A stretch of DNA of 64,000 nucleotides, taken from positions 62,001 to 126,000 of the forward strand of contig NZ_JAAARM010000007.1 in NCBI RefSeq assembly GCF_009908285.1. The letters run 5' to 3'. This DNA comes from Pseudomonas sp. Fl4BN1. GTDB taxonomy: Bacteria; Pseudomonadota; Gammaproteobacteria; Pseudomonadales; Pseudomonadaceae. Every line of letters starts with the position of its first letter. The first letter of the stretch is position 1. The position numbers were made by a program, and so were the translations under genes. Below, piece by piece: positions 8,803-16,516 of the stretch. The notes below the pieces were generated by a model. It saw only the letters and a list, made by a program, of their open reading frames with translations. It was not told where the DNA came from and searched no databases.

Positions 8803-10083
8803 TCAAGAAGCCAGCGAGTACACCAATGCCGTAATAGCGACCAGGCCCACCAGGGTCACGAACACATTGGACGCCTGGCCGCGATAACGGGCCATGGCCG
8901 GTACCTTGCGGATCGCGTACATCGGCATCAGGAACAGGATCGAGGCGATCACCGGGCCACCGAGGGTTTCGATCATCCCCAGGATGCTCGGATTGAGGGT
9001 CGCCACCACCCAGCAGATCACCAGCATGAAGGCTGCGGTCATGCGGTCCAGGGTTTTCGCCGCCGGACGTCGACCACTCTTGATGATCAGGCCCTTGAGG
9101 CCCTCGCTGGCACCGATGTAGTGACCCAGGAAGGACTTGGAAATGGCCACGAAGGCAATCAACGGCGCAGCGAAGGCGATGGTCGGGTTGCTGAAGTGGT
9201 TGGCCAGGTAAGACAGGATCGACAGGTTCTGCGCCTTGGCTTCCGCCAGTTGCGCAGGCGACAGGGTCAATACGCAGCTGAAGACGAAGAACAGCACCAT
9301 GGCCACCATCAGCAGGTGGGCGCGGGAGAGGATCTGCGAGCTGCGCTCTTCAGCGTGCTGGCCATAGCGACGCTTCTGGTCCACGGCAAAGGCCGAGATG
9401 ATCGGCGAGTGGTTGAACGAGAACACCATCACCGGAATCGCCAGCCACAGGGTATGCAGGAAGGCCGAAGGGGCCGGTACATCGCTCGCGGTAGCGAGGA
9501 TGCCGCCATTCCAGTGAGGCACCAGGAACACCGCGAGGAACAGCAAGGCGACGATGAACGGATAGACCATCAGGCTCATGGCCTTGACGATCACCTGCTC
9601 GCCGCAGCGCACCACGGCCAGCAGGCCGAGGATCAGCAGCAGGGACAGGATCGCCCGCGGTGGCGGCGCGATATGCAACTGGTGCTCCATGAAGCTGCCG
9701 ACCGTATTGGTCAGGGCCACGCTGTAGATCAGCAGGATCGGGAAGATCGCGAAGAAATAGAGCAAGGTGATCAGCGCACCGGCCTTGATCCCGAAGTGCT
9801 CTTCCACCACTTCGGTGATGTCCGCACCGTCACGTCCAGAGAGCACGAAGCGGGTCAGCCCGCGGTGCGCATAGAAGGTCATGGGGAATGCCAGCAGCGC
9901 CAGGATCAGCAGCGGCCAGAAGCCACCCAGGCCGGCATTGATGGGCAGAAACAGGGTACCCGCACCGATCGCGGTGCCAAACAGGCCCAGCATCCAGGTG
10001 GTGTCTTGGCGGTTCCAGCGGCTCAGAGTTGCTGGGGCTGCCGCTTCAAAGCGTTGATCGACGCTGTTGGCCTGATCATTCAT
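8803..10083 (-). CDS. HAAAP-family amino acid permease (serine/threonine type)
   Basis: This 426-residue inner-membrane transporter has about 11 hydrophobic helices. The N-terminal segment DTTWMLGLFGTAIGAGTLFL is typical of the hydroxy/aromatic amino acid permease family (SdaC, TdcC, TnaB), and NHSPIISAF near residue 240 is a family hallmark. The ATG at 10083 has GGAG 10 nt upstream; the frame is open further upstream to 10359 but those codons look like untranslated leader. SdaC/TdcC proteins carry serine or threonine with H+ or Na+; the exact substrate is inferred. See the structured leader at 10266-10339. Confidence 0.88.
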   Translation of the reverse strand: MNDQANSVDQRFEAAAPATLSRWNRQDTTWMLGLFGTAIGAGTLFLPINAGLGGFWPLLILALLAFPMTFYAHRGLTRFVLSGRDGADITEVVEEHFGIKAGALITLLYFFAIFPILLIYSVALTNTVGSFMEHQLHIAPPPRAILSLLLILGLLAVVRCGEQVIVKAMSLMVYPFIVALLFLAVFLVPHWNGGILATASDVPAPSAFLHTLWLAIPVMVFSFNHSPIISAFAVDQKRRYGQHAEERSSQILSRAHLLMVAMVLFFVFSCVLTLSPAQLAEAKAQNLSILSYLANHFSNPTIAFAAPLIAFVAISKSFLGHYIGASEGLKGLIIKSGRRPAAKTLDRMTAAFMLVICWVVATLNPSILGMIETLGGPVIASILFLMPMYAIRKVPAMARYRGQASNVFVTLVGLVAITALVYSLAS

Positions 10084-10265
10084 CCGGTGGGATCTCCACA
10101 TTCCGGTCGTTTGCCATTCGGTCAGGGCGAGTCGGAGTACCCGACGATAAGTGCCTCGACCGAAACAGGGGGGGCGCGATTGTCCGGGATTCCAAGGGCG
10201 CTGCATAGACTCAGCTGAGGAACGGTTTGTACGCCGCAGATAAATTCTTCCTGCGGACCGAGGTG

Positions 10266-10339
10266 TCTGGCCCGCCACTTTGCCGATACTCGGCAACACC
10301 ACCACGGGCATCGGCCGGTGCTTCGGGGGGCGGGCCAGA
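10266..10339 (-). promoter_or_regulatory. Structured element upstream of the permease gene
   Basis: A perfect 11-bp inverted repeat (10266-10276 with 10329-10339) encloses a 7-bp hairpin (10280-10286 with 10290-10296). A competing pair, GCCGAT (10282-10287) with ATCGGC (10310-10315), would exclude the inner hairpin. A further small hairpin (10234-10239 with 10251-10256) lies nearer the gene. Read on the minus strand this could be a folded, possibly switching, mRNA leader about 180-255 nt before the start codon. The match to any known riboswitch class was not recognised. Confidence 0.4.
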
Positions 10340-10352
10340 GCCGGGTATCGCG

Positions 10353-10382
10353 TTGACAAGATTCATCTGACGACGGCATGAT
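10353..10382 (+). promoter_or_regulatory. Sigma-70 type promoter
   Basis: A consensus -35 TTGACA (10353-10358) is followed after 18 nt by CATGAT (10377-10382, 4 of 6 matches to -10). The predicted start of transcription is about 10389, at the ATG of the short ORF at 10390. Confidence 0.55.
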
Positions 10383-10389
10383 CCGCCCC

Positions 10390-10467
10390 ATGAATATTTA
10401 CGCGCTCAACCCTGTCACTAGCACCACGACTGCCTTCGGCGGGTCGTGTGGTGGCTGTGCAGGATGA
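10390..10467 (+). CDS. Possible leaderless 25-residue Thr/Gly/Cys-rich peptide, or a small RNA
   Basis: The ORF encodes MNIYALNPVTSTTTAFGG followed by SCGGCAG. Four of residues 10-14 are Thr and the tail has a CGGC motif. There is no ribosome-binding site, but the promoter just upstream would start the RNA at or next to the ATG. A bulged stem of about 14 bp (10420-10456) lies within the ORF, a second hairpin (10455-10460 with 10473-10478) follows, and a strong terminator ends the unit at 10520. The roughly 130-nt transcript could be an sRNA, or a leader-peptide attenuator for the hydrolase gene at 10553. I recognise no family. Confidence 0.35.
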   Translation: MNIYALNPVTSTTTAFGGSCGGCAG

Positions 10468-10485
10468 AGCAAGCACAGTAAAACC

Positions 10486-10520
10486 AAGGCCCCGCCAGCA
10501 ATGGACGGGGCCTTTTGTTT
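10486..10520 (+). terminator. Intrinsic terminator between the short ORF and the isochorismatase-fold gene
   Basis: AAGGCCCCG (10486-10494) pairs with CGGGGCCTT (10506-10514), 9 bp with an 11-nt loop, followed by TTTTGTTT. It lies only 33 nt before the next start codon, so it either ends a separate small RNA or acts as an attenuator of the hydrolase gene. Confidence 0.85.
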
Positions 10521-10552
10521 CTCCGTCCACCTGGCCTACAAGGAGAGACAAG

Positions 10553-11092
10553 ATGCCTTCAACCCATGCCAAGCGTGCCCTGCTGGTCATCGACATGCAG
10601 GTCGGACTGTTCAACGGACCGGACAAACCCTACAAGCGCGAACAAGTCCTGGAAAACATCAACCAGCTGATCCGCCGCGCCCGCCAGGCCGGGGCGCCGA
10701 TCTTCGCCATGCGTCATACCGGCCCCGCCGATTCCCCAATCGCCGCCGGCAGCGCGTTCTGGCAGTTGCTGCCCACCCTGGAGCTGGATGAAGAACAGGA
10801 CTGCGTGCTGAACAAGACCCGCCCCAGCTGCTTTGTCGGCACCGGGCTGGCCGAGCACCTGCAAGACGCCGAGGTCAATGAACTGGTGATCGTCGGCATG
10901 AAGACCCAGTACTGCGTAGATGCCACCTGCCGCGCCGCCGGCGACCTGGGTTTCACGGTGCTGCTGGCGGAGGACGCCCACACCTGCATGGACACACCGC
11001 TGCTGGGGGCGAAAAAAATCATTGCCCACCATAACGCCACCTTGAACGGCCCCTTCGTGCGCCTGGCCAAGACCCATGATCTGACTTTCTAG
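10553..11092 (+). CDS. Isochorismatase-fold cysteine hydrolase
   Basis: This is a 179-residue cytosolic protein of the isochorismatase-like hydrolase superfamily. The Asp of ALLVIDMQ, the Lys of LNKTRPSCF and the Cys of GMKTQYCVDAT form the expected catalytic triad of the amidase branch. The cis-peptide region near the Cys is normal. AAGGAGAG at 10540-10547 sets the ATG at 10553. The substrate is unknown; nicotinamidase-like and other amidase activities occur in the family. It follows the terminator at 10486-10520, so its expression may depend on read-through. Confidence 0.88.
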   Translation: MPSTHAKRALLVIDMQVGLFNGPDKPYKREQVLENINQLIRRARQAGAPIFAMRHTGPADSPIAAGSAFWQLLPTLELDEEQDCVLNKTRPSCFVGTGLAEHLQDAEVNELVIVGMKTQYCVDATCRAAGDLGFTVLLAEDAHTCMDTPLLGAKKIIAHHNATLNGPFVRLAKTHDLTF

Positions 11093-11220
11093 AAACCTGC
11101 CCCCTACCCGGGTCGCGCCGGCAACGGCGCAGCCCCCCCGGCAAGGGCCTCACCGAGCATTGCCAAAGTTCCAGCAAAACCGCACTCTTGAGCCCTTTCC
11201 TCGCCTTTATGGAGTTCTCC

Positions 11221-11616
11221 ATGAGTGCCACGACCGTCGCCGGATGCGTGCTCTACAGCGTTCACCCGGCCACCCTCGCGCAGTTCTATGCCGAACTCCT
11301 CGGCTGGCCAATCAGCGAACGACACGACGACTACCTGCAACTCGAGCACCAGGGCTTCGAACTGACCCTGGTCCAGGTGCCTGCGGCGCTTGCCGAACGC
11401 ATCCAGTTAGAGGTCCCGCCCCGCCCCCGCAGCGACTCGCCCTGCAAGCCAGTGTTCCAGGTCGACGATCTGCAACAGGCCCGCCAGCGTGCTGCCGCCG
11501 CCGGTGGCCAACTGTACGAAAGCCAACGCGAATGGCTGTTCAAGGAGGCCCGGGTCTGCGACGGCGTCGACCCGGAAGGCAACGTCTTCCAACTGCGCCA
11601 GCCCCTGCCCCGTTAA
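11221..11616 (+). CDS. VOC-family (glyoxalase/bleomycin-resistance fold) protein
   Basis: This 131-residue protein has two beta-alpha-beta-beta-beta modules: LYSVHPATLAQFYAELLGWP at the N-terminus and KPVFQVDDLQQARQRAAAAG near residue 80, ending with CDGVDPEGNVFQL, the usual VOC C-terminal strand. GGAG at 11211-11214 supports the ATG at 11221. Metal ligands are not conserved clearly enough to name a reaction. It is followed after 19 nt by the dehydrogenase gene, probably in the same transcript. Confidence 0.85.
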   Translation: MSATTVAGCVLYSVHPATLAQFYAELLGWPISERHDDYLQLEHQGFELTLVQVPAALAERIQLEVPPRPRSDSPCKPVFQVDDLQQARQRAAAAGGQLYESQREWLFKEARVCDGVDPEGNVFQLRQPLPR

Positions 11617-11635
11617 CCCCCGGAGGAAATCCTTG

Positions 11636-12598
11636 ATGCACGCCACCGTCCTGGTCCTGGTTGAAAACGTCAACGCCTACCTGCCCCTGCTCGAACAGCA
11701 GGGCTTCCAGCTGATCCTGGCGCCGACGCCCGCCGAGCGTGCCCAGGCAATCAAGACCCATGCCGGACAGATCGACGCGGTACTGACCCGTGGCCCCCTG
11801 GGCCTGACAGCGGCGGAGATCGCTGCCCTGCCCCAGCTGCAGATCATCTGCGTGATCGGCGCCGGCTATGAGCAGGTGGACCTGCAAGCCGCGAGCAACC
11901 ACGGGGTTGCCGTGACCAATGGCGCCGGGGTCAATGCCTCCTCCGTGGCCGATCACACCCTGGCATTGCTGCTGTCCCTGGTGCGCGGCATTCCCCAGGC
12001 CGATGCCGCCGTGCGCCAGGGTCAATGGCCAAAAGTCATGCGCCCGTCCCTGGCCGGCATGCGCCTGGGGATCCTTGGCCTCGGCGCCGTGGGCCAGGCG
12101 ATCGCCCGGCGCTGCGCCCTGGGTTTCGACATGACGGTGGGTTATCACAGCCGTCAGCCAAGACCGGACCAGCCCTACCGCTTTTACCCAACCCTGGTTG
12201 AGCTGGCGCAGGACTCGGACGTGCTGGTAATTGCCACGCCCGGCGGCGCCGAGACCCAACACTTGGTGGGCTCCCCCGTGCTCGAGGCTCTTGGCCCGGA
12301 GGGGTTCCTGGTGAACATTGCCCGCGCCAGCGTGGTCGACACCGACGCACTGCTGCAGGTCCTGGAACAACGGCGGATTGCCGGCGCGGCCCTGGATGTG
12401 TTCGATGACGAGCCAGGGGTGCCGGAACGCCTCAAGGCCCTGGACAACACAGTGCTGACACCCCACGTCGCCGGGCTCTCGCCCCAGGCCAGCCAGGACA
12501 CCGTGGCAATGGTCGGCCGCAACCTGCTCGCGCACTTCGCCGACCAGCCGCTGCTGACCCCGGTGGCACTGCCCGCGCCGAACCGAAACGTCCCCTGA
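11636..12598 (+). CDS. D-isomer-specific 2-hydroxyacid dehydrogenase (GhrB/GyaR-like)
   Basis: This 320-residue NAD(P)-dependent reductase has the Rossmann motif GILGLGAVG near residue 146 and the catalytic Arg (NIARASVVD), Glu (VFDDEPGVP) and His (LTPHVAG) in the standard order. The family reduces glyoxylate, hydroxypyruvate or other 2-oxoacids. A strong GGAGGA sits 8 nt before the ATG at 11636. The frame is open upstream across the VOC gene but that part is in the wrong frame for the VOC protein and is not coding. Confidence 0.92.
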   Translation: MHATVLVLVENVNAYLPLLEQQGFQLILAPTPAERAQAIKTHAGQIDAVLTRGPLGLTAAEIAALPQLQIICVIGAGYEQVDLQAASNHGVAVTNGAGVNASSVADHTLALLLSLVRGIPQADAAVRQGQWPKVMRPSLAGMRLGILGLGAVGQAIARRCALGFDMTVGYHSRQPRPDQPYRFYPTLVELAQDSDVLVIATPGGAETQHLVGSPVLEALGPEGFLVNIARASVVDTDALLQVLEQRRIAGAALDVFDDEPGVPERLKALDNTVLTPHVAGLSPQASQDTVAMVGRNLLAHFADQPLLTPVALPAPNRNVP

Positions 12599-12858
12599 TA
12601 GAAAGCACGGCCTATGCTCGTAACGGCGACCGGGGGTTGTTGCGTTCGCCAATGACAATGATCCAGCGACCGCCTCGCAACCAGGAACACTCGGTTGGCC
12701 GGCAAGCCGGTTGCTACAGATTCAAACGCTTGTATCAAAAGCAATGATTGTCCAGCAACACGCGCACCTATAAAGGCCCGCCGCGATTGTGAGGGGCCAG
12801 TAGGCGCATTAGATTAGCCAATAATCTCTGGCCTCCAGAATAAGCAGAAGGGATAAGC

Positions 12859-13926
12859 ATGGCGCTTACAGACCAATCCACCCGAACGCGCTCCGGCGAG
12901 GAACTCGATGCCAGCCTGATCGATCCGTACCTCAAGGCACAGATTCCAGGCCTGACCGGCACGCCGCAGATCAGCCAGTTCCCGGGCGGTGCCTCGAACC
13001 TCACCTACCTGCTGGAATACCCCGGCCAGGAGTTCGTCCTGCGCCGCCCACCCTTCGGCCACAAGGCCAAGTCCGCCCACGACATGGGCCGCGAGTTCCG
13101 GATCCTCAATCAGCTGCGCGAGGGTTTTCCGTACTGCCCCAAAGCCTACGTGCATTGCACCGACGAAGCGGTGATCGGCGCCGAGTTCTATGTCATGGAA
13201 CGGGTCAAGGGCATCATCCTGCGCTCCGATTTGCCGCCGGAGTTGGGGCTCGACGCGAACCAGACCCAAACCCTGTGCAAGAGCTTCATCGACCGCTTGG
13301 TCGAACTGCACCGGGTCGACTACAACGCCTGCGGCCTGGGCGACCTGGGCAAGCCCGAAGGTTACGTGCAGCGCCAGATCAAGGGCTGGAGCGATCGTTA
13401 CGAAAAGGCCCTGACCCCCGACGCACCGCAGTGGCAAGCGGTGAAGGCCTGGCTCAACGACAAGATGCCCGCCGACCATCCGACTTCGAGCATCGTGCAC
13501 AACGACTACCGCTTCGACAACGTGATCCTCGACCCGCAGAACCCGATGCAGATCATCGGCGTGCTGGACTGGGAACTGACCACCCTGGGTGATCCGCTGA
13601 TGGACCTGGGCAACACCTTGGCCTATTGGATCGAAGCCGCCGACCCGGCGCCGGTGCAACTGATGCGCCGCCAGCCGAGCAACGCTCCGGGCATGCTGAC
13701 CCGCCAGCAGTTCGTCGACTACTACGCCGAGCGCGCAGGTCTGCAGATCGGCAACTTCGACTTCTACTACACCTATGGCCTGTTCCGCCTGGCCGGCATC
13801 GTGCAGCAGATCTACTACCGCTTCTACCACGGCCAGACCCAGGACAAACGCTTCGCACAGTTCATCCACATGAACACACTGCTGGAGCAGATGAGCCTGC
13901 AAGTCATCGGCAAATCCAGCCTCTGA
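12859..13926 (+). CDS. APH-family phosphotransferase
   Basis: This 355-residue protein has an aminoglycoside-phosphotransferase/choline-kinase fold: the nucleotide loop FPGGASNLTYLLEY, the Brenner-type catalytic motif HNDYRFDNVIL near residue 215 and the metal-binding VLDWELTTLGDPLMDLG. Relatives occur beside acyl-CoA dehydrogenase or SDR genes and resemble the kinase part of vertebrate ACAD10/ACAD11, which phosphorylates 4-hydroxyacyl-CoAs. The SDR gene begins 38 nt downstream, so a joint role in hydroxyacyl catabolism is an inference from that precedent. Confidence 0.88.
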   Translation: MALTDQSTRTRSGEELDASLIDPYLKAQIPGLTGTPQISQFPGGASNLTYLLEYPGQEFVLRRPPFGHKAKSAHDMGREFRILNQLREGFPYCPKAYVHCTDEAVIGAEFYVMERVKGIILRSDLPPELGLDANQTQTLCKSFIDRLVELHRVDYNACGLGDLGKPEGYVQRQIKGWSDRYEKALTPDAPQWQAVKAWLNDKMPADHPTSSIVHNDYRFDNVILDPQNPMQIIGVLDWELTTLGDPLMDLGNTLAYWIEAADPAPVQLMRRQPSNAPGMLTRQQFVDYYAERAGLQIGNFDFYYTYGLFRLAGIVQQIYYRFYHGQTQDKRFAQFIHMNTLLEQMSLQVIGKSSL

Positions 13927-13964
13927 CAGCGCCCCGGCACCCGACCGCCCAACAAGGAAACACC

Positions 13965-14732
13965 ATGTCCAAGACTCAGTTGTTCGACCTCGACGGCAAG
14001 ATCGCATTCGTCTCCGGCGCCAGCCGCGGCATCGGTGAGGCCATCGCCAAGCTCCTGGCCCAGCAAGGTGCCCATGTGATCGTCTCGAGCCGCAAGCTCG
14101 AGGGCTGCCAGCATGTGGCCGACGCCATCATCGCCGCGGGCGGCAAGGCCACCGCCGTTGCCTGCCACATCGGTGAAATGGAGCAGATCAGCCAGGTCTT
14201 CGCCGGGATTCGCGAGCAGTTCGGACGCCTGGACATCCTGATCAACAACGCTGCCACCAACCCACAGTTCTGCAACGTCCTGGACACCGACCTGGGCGCC
14301 TTCCAGAAGACCGTCGACGTCAACATCCGCGGCTACTTCTTCATGTCGGTGGAAGCCGGCAAGCTGATGCGCGAGAACGGCGGCGGCAGCATCATCAACG
14401 TGGCCTCGATCAACGGCGTGTCGCCGGGGATCTTCCAGGGCATCTACTCGGTGACCAAGGCCGCGGTGATCAACATGACCAAAGTCTTCGCCAAGGAATG
14501 CGCACCGTTCGGCATCCGTTGCAACGCCTTGTTGCCGGGCCTGACCGACACCAAGTTCGCCTCGGCCCTGGTGAAGAACGACGCCATCCTCAAAACCGCC
14601 CTGGCACAGATCCCCCTCAAACGCGTGGCCGACCCGAGCGAAATGGCCGGTGCGGTGCTCTACCTGGCCAGTGATGCATCAAGCTACACCACTGGTGTTG
14701 CGCTCAACGTGGACGGTGGCTTCCTTTCCTGA
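13965..14732 (+). CDS. Short-chain dehydrogenase/reductase
   Basis: This 255-residue classical SDR has the cofactor motif VSGASRGIGEA near residue 18, NNAATN near residue 95, the catalytic Ser (INVASINGV) and the YSVTKAA motif. CHIGEME and the KLEGCQH stretch after beta-2 fit an NADP(H) or NAD(H) enzyme; the choice is unclear. It ends in LNVDGGFLS, a typical SDR C-terminus. AAGGAAA precedes the ATG at 13965. It forms a two-gene unit with the phosphotransferase gene and is closed by the terminator at 14753. Confidence 0.92.
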   Translation: MSKTQLFDLDGKIAFVSGASRGIGEAIAKLLAQQGAHVIVSSRKLEGCQHVADAIIAAGGKATAVACHIGEMEQISQVFAGIREQFGRLDILINNAATNPQFCNVLDTDLGAFQKTVDVNIRGYFFMSVEAGKLMRENGGGSIINVASINGVSPGIFQGIYSVTKAAVINMTKVFAKECAPFGIRCNALLPGLTDTKFASALVKNDAILKTALAQIPLKRVADPSEMAGAVLYLASDASSYTTGVALNVDGGFLS

Positions 14733-14752
14733 AGTCCACTTGCGCCACCCAA

Positions 14753-14778
14753 AAGGCAGCCTCCCTGGCTGCCTTTTT
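14753..14778 (+). terminator. Terminator after the SDR gene
   Basis: AAGGCAGCC (14753-14761) pairs with GGCTGCCTT (14767-14775), a 9-bp stem with a 5-nt loop and a T5 run. Confidence 0.92.
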
Positions 14779-14785
14779 CATTTCC

Positions 14786-14868
14786 CGCAGGAGCTGGCGT
14801 GCCAGCGAAGAGGACCTTGAACCCAGCGCCCCGCCACAGGCCCTTTCGCCGGCAAGCCGGCTCCTACA
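14786..14868. repeat. REP doublet
   Basis: A degenerate copy (CAGGAGCTGGCGTGCCAGCG) and a clean inverted copy (CGCCGGCAAGCCGGCTCCTA) of the REP palindrome face each other just after the SDR terminator. Confidence 0.88.
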
Positions 14869-14907
14869 CGACGAGGTCAAAACTTTTATTCCAGTAATTG
14901 CAATTAG

Positions 14908-14921
14908 AGAATATTTATTCC
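14908..14921. promoter_or_regulatory. IolR-like palindrome (AGAA-N6-TTCC)
   Basis: AGAATATTTATTCC fits GGAA-N6-TTCC with one mismatch. It lies 43 nt before the start of the Gfo/Idh/MocA gene in an AT-rich stretch. It is nearly the same sequence as TCAATATTTATTCT found in the regulator/iolC gap at 52533. GGAA-N6-TTCC is the motif I recall as reported for the RpiR-type repressor IolR of Sinorhizobium; use by the regulator here is inferred. Confidence 0.5.
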
Positions 14922-14963
14922 ATAACTAGCCCTTCCTACAACAATAATCCTGCAGGTGCGGTT

Positions 14964-16070
14964 ATGGATGAACTTGGCATTGGCTTGATCGGTACCGGCT
15001 TCATGGGTCGCGCTCACGCCCTGGCGTTTCGTAGCGTCAGCGCGGTCTTCGAACTGCCGGTGCGCCTGCACCTGGCAGCCCTGGCGGATGCCGATCCTCA
15101 GCGCGCCGAACAGTGTGCCGGCGCCTGGGGGTTTGCCCAGGCCCACGCCGACTGGCAACAGTTGATCGACAACCCCCGCGTCAACCTGGTGGCGATCACC
15201 ACCCCCAACCACCTGCACTTTCCCATGGCCATGGCAGCACTGGCGGCGGGCAAGGCGTTGTACTGTGAAAAGCCCCTGGCGGTCAGCGTCGAGCAGGCCC
15301 GGCAAATGCATCACGCAGCCCAGGCCGCCGGGGTGGTGACGCGGGTCGGCTACAACTACCAGCACAACCCGATGATCACCCTGGCCCGGGAGCTGATTGG
15401 CAACGGCGAGCTGGGCCAGTTGGTGAGTTTCCAGGGGGAGTTCAGCGAGGACTTCATGGCCGACCCGGACTCGCCCTGGTCCTGGCGCTGCGAGCCGCAG
15501 CATGCCGGTGGCGCCCTGGCGGACCTGGGCAGCCACCTGCTGGCGATGGCGCGTTTTCTCATGGGCCCGGTGCAGGCCGTGTGCGCCGACACCCAGACCG
15601 TGCATCTGCAACGGCCCATCAGCGCCGGCAGCCAGGAGCGGCGCAGCATCAACGTGGATGATCAGGCCCACGCCTTGCTGCGCTTTGCCAATGGCGCCCG
15701 GGGCACGGTAAGCAGCAGCTGGATCAAGCATGGCTACAAGAACCACCTGAGTTTCGAGATCAGCGGCACCCTGGGTACCTTGGCTTTCGATCAGGAGCGG
15801 CTCAACGAACTGCGCCTGTACCGGGTTGGCCAGAAAGGTTTCCAGCGACTGCTGGCCGGCCCTTCCCTGCCCGGCTATGCGGCCTTCAGCCCGGCACCTG
15901 GGCATCAGTTGGGGTACAACGAACTCAAGACCCTGGAGGTGCAGGAGCTGATCATGGCCCTGGGCGGACAGGGTCGCCATGGCACGGATTTCCAGGAAGC
16001 CTGGGAAGTGGAGCGCCTGGCGGCGGCGATCCGCATTGCCGCCGAGGAACAGCGCTGGGTGACACTGTAG
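14964..16070 (+). CDS. Gfo/Idh/MocA-family oxidoreductase (candidate inositol or sugar dehydrogenase)
   Basis: This 368-residue NAD(P)-dependent dehydrogenase has the N-terminal Rossmann motif GLIGTGFMGRAHA, the EKPLAV motif near residue 95 (ALYCEKPLAVS) and the C-terminal two-layer domain with GGALADLGSHLLAMARF. The length fits the family. The ATG at 14964 is the first sensible start; the open frame upstream runs through the AT-rich promoter region. The operator-like palindrome at 14908 suggests it belongs to the inositol regulon located 30 kb away. Its stop codon TAG lies inside the first unit of the REP array. Confidence 0.9.
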   Translation: MDELGIGLIGTGFMGRAHALAFRSVSAVFELPVRLHLAALADADPQRAEQCAGAWGFAQAHADWQQLIDNPRVNLVAITTPNHLHFPMAMAALAAGKALYCEKPLAVSVEQARQMHHAAQAAGVVTRVGYNYQHNPMITLARELIGNGELGQLVSFQGEFSEDFMADPDSPWSWRCEPQHAGGALADLGSHLLAMARFLMGPVQAVCADTQTVHLQRPISAGSQERRSINVDDQAHALLRFANGARGTVSSSWIKHGYKNHLSFEISGTLGTLAFDQERLNELRLYRVGQKGFQRLLAGPSLPGYAAFSPAPGHQLGYNELKTLEVQELIMALGGQGRHGTDFQEAWEVERLAAAIRIAAEEQRWVTL

Positions 16071-16516
16071 GAACCGGCTTGCCGGCGCGGGTGGTCTTGC
16101 GGGCCTCTTCGCTGGCAAGCCAGCTCCTACGGCTGGCACAGATATCGCGGGGGTCTGTAGGAGCCGGCTTGCCGGCGAAGGCGGTCTTGCGGGCCCCTTC
16201 GCTGGCAAGCCAGCTCCTACGGCTGGCAGAGATATCGCGGAGGTTCTGTAGGAGCCGGCTTGCCGGCGAAGGCGGTCTTGCGGGCCTCTTCGCTGGCAAG
16301 CCAGCTCCTACGGCTGGCAGAGATATCGCGGGGGTCTGTAGGAGCCGGCTTGCCGGCGAAGGCGATCTTGCGGGCCTCTTCGCTGGCAAGCCAGCTCCTA
16401 CGGTTGGCAGAGATATTGCGGGGGTCTGTAGGAGCCGGCTTGCCGGCGAAGGCGATCTTGCGGGCCTCTTCGCTGGCAAGCCAGCTCCTACGGCTGGCAG
16501 AGATATCGCGGTGGGG
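16066..16516. repeat. Tandem array of five REP doublets
   Basis: Five near-identical units of 90-91 bp start at 16066, 16156, 16247, 16337 and 16427. Each has a left REP arm (TAGGAGCCGGCTTGCCGGCG), a short spacer, an inverted right arm (CTGGCAAGCCAGCTCCTACG) and the tail GGCTGGCAGAGATATCGCGG. Differences are limited to a few bases, for example GGCGGTC or GGCGATC in the spacer. The array fills the whole gap between the dehydrogenase and FAD genes, and the dehydrogenase stop codon lies within the first unit. Confidence 0.96.

Noticed and set aside
8803-10359. Long N-terminal extension of the HAAAP permease to 10359
   Set aside because: The extra 92 codons have no family match and a good ribosome site precedes the ATG at 10083.
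16066-16516. CRISPR array
   Set aside because: The repeats are about 90 bp, nearly identical along their full length with no variable spacers, and each contains the REP palindrome.
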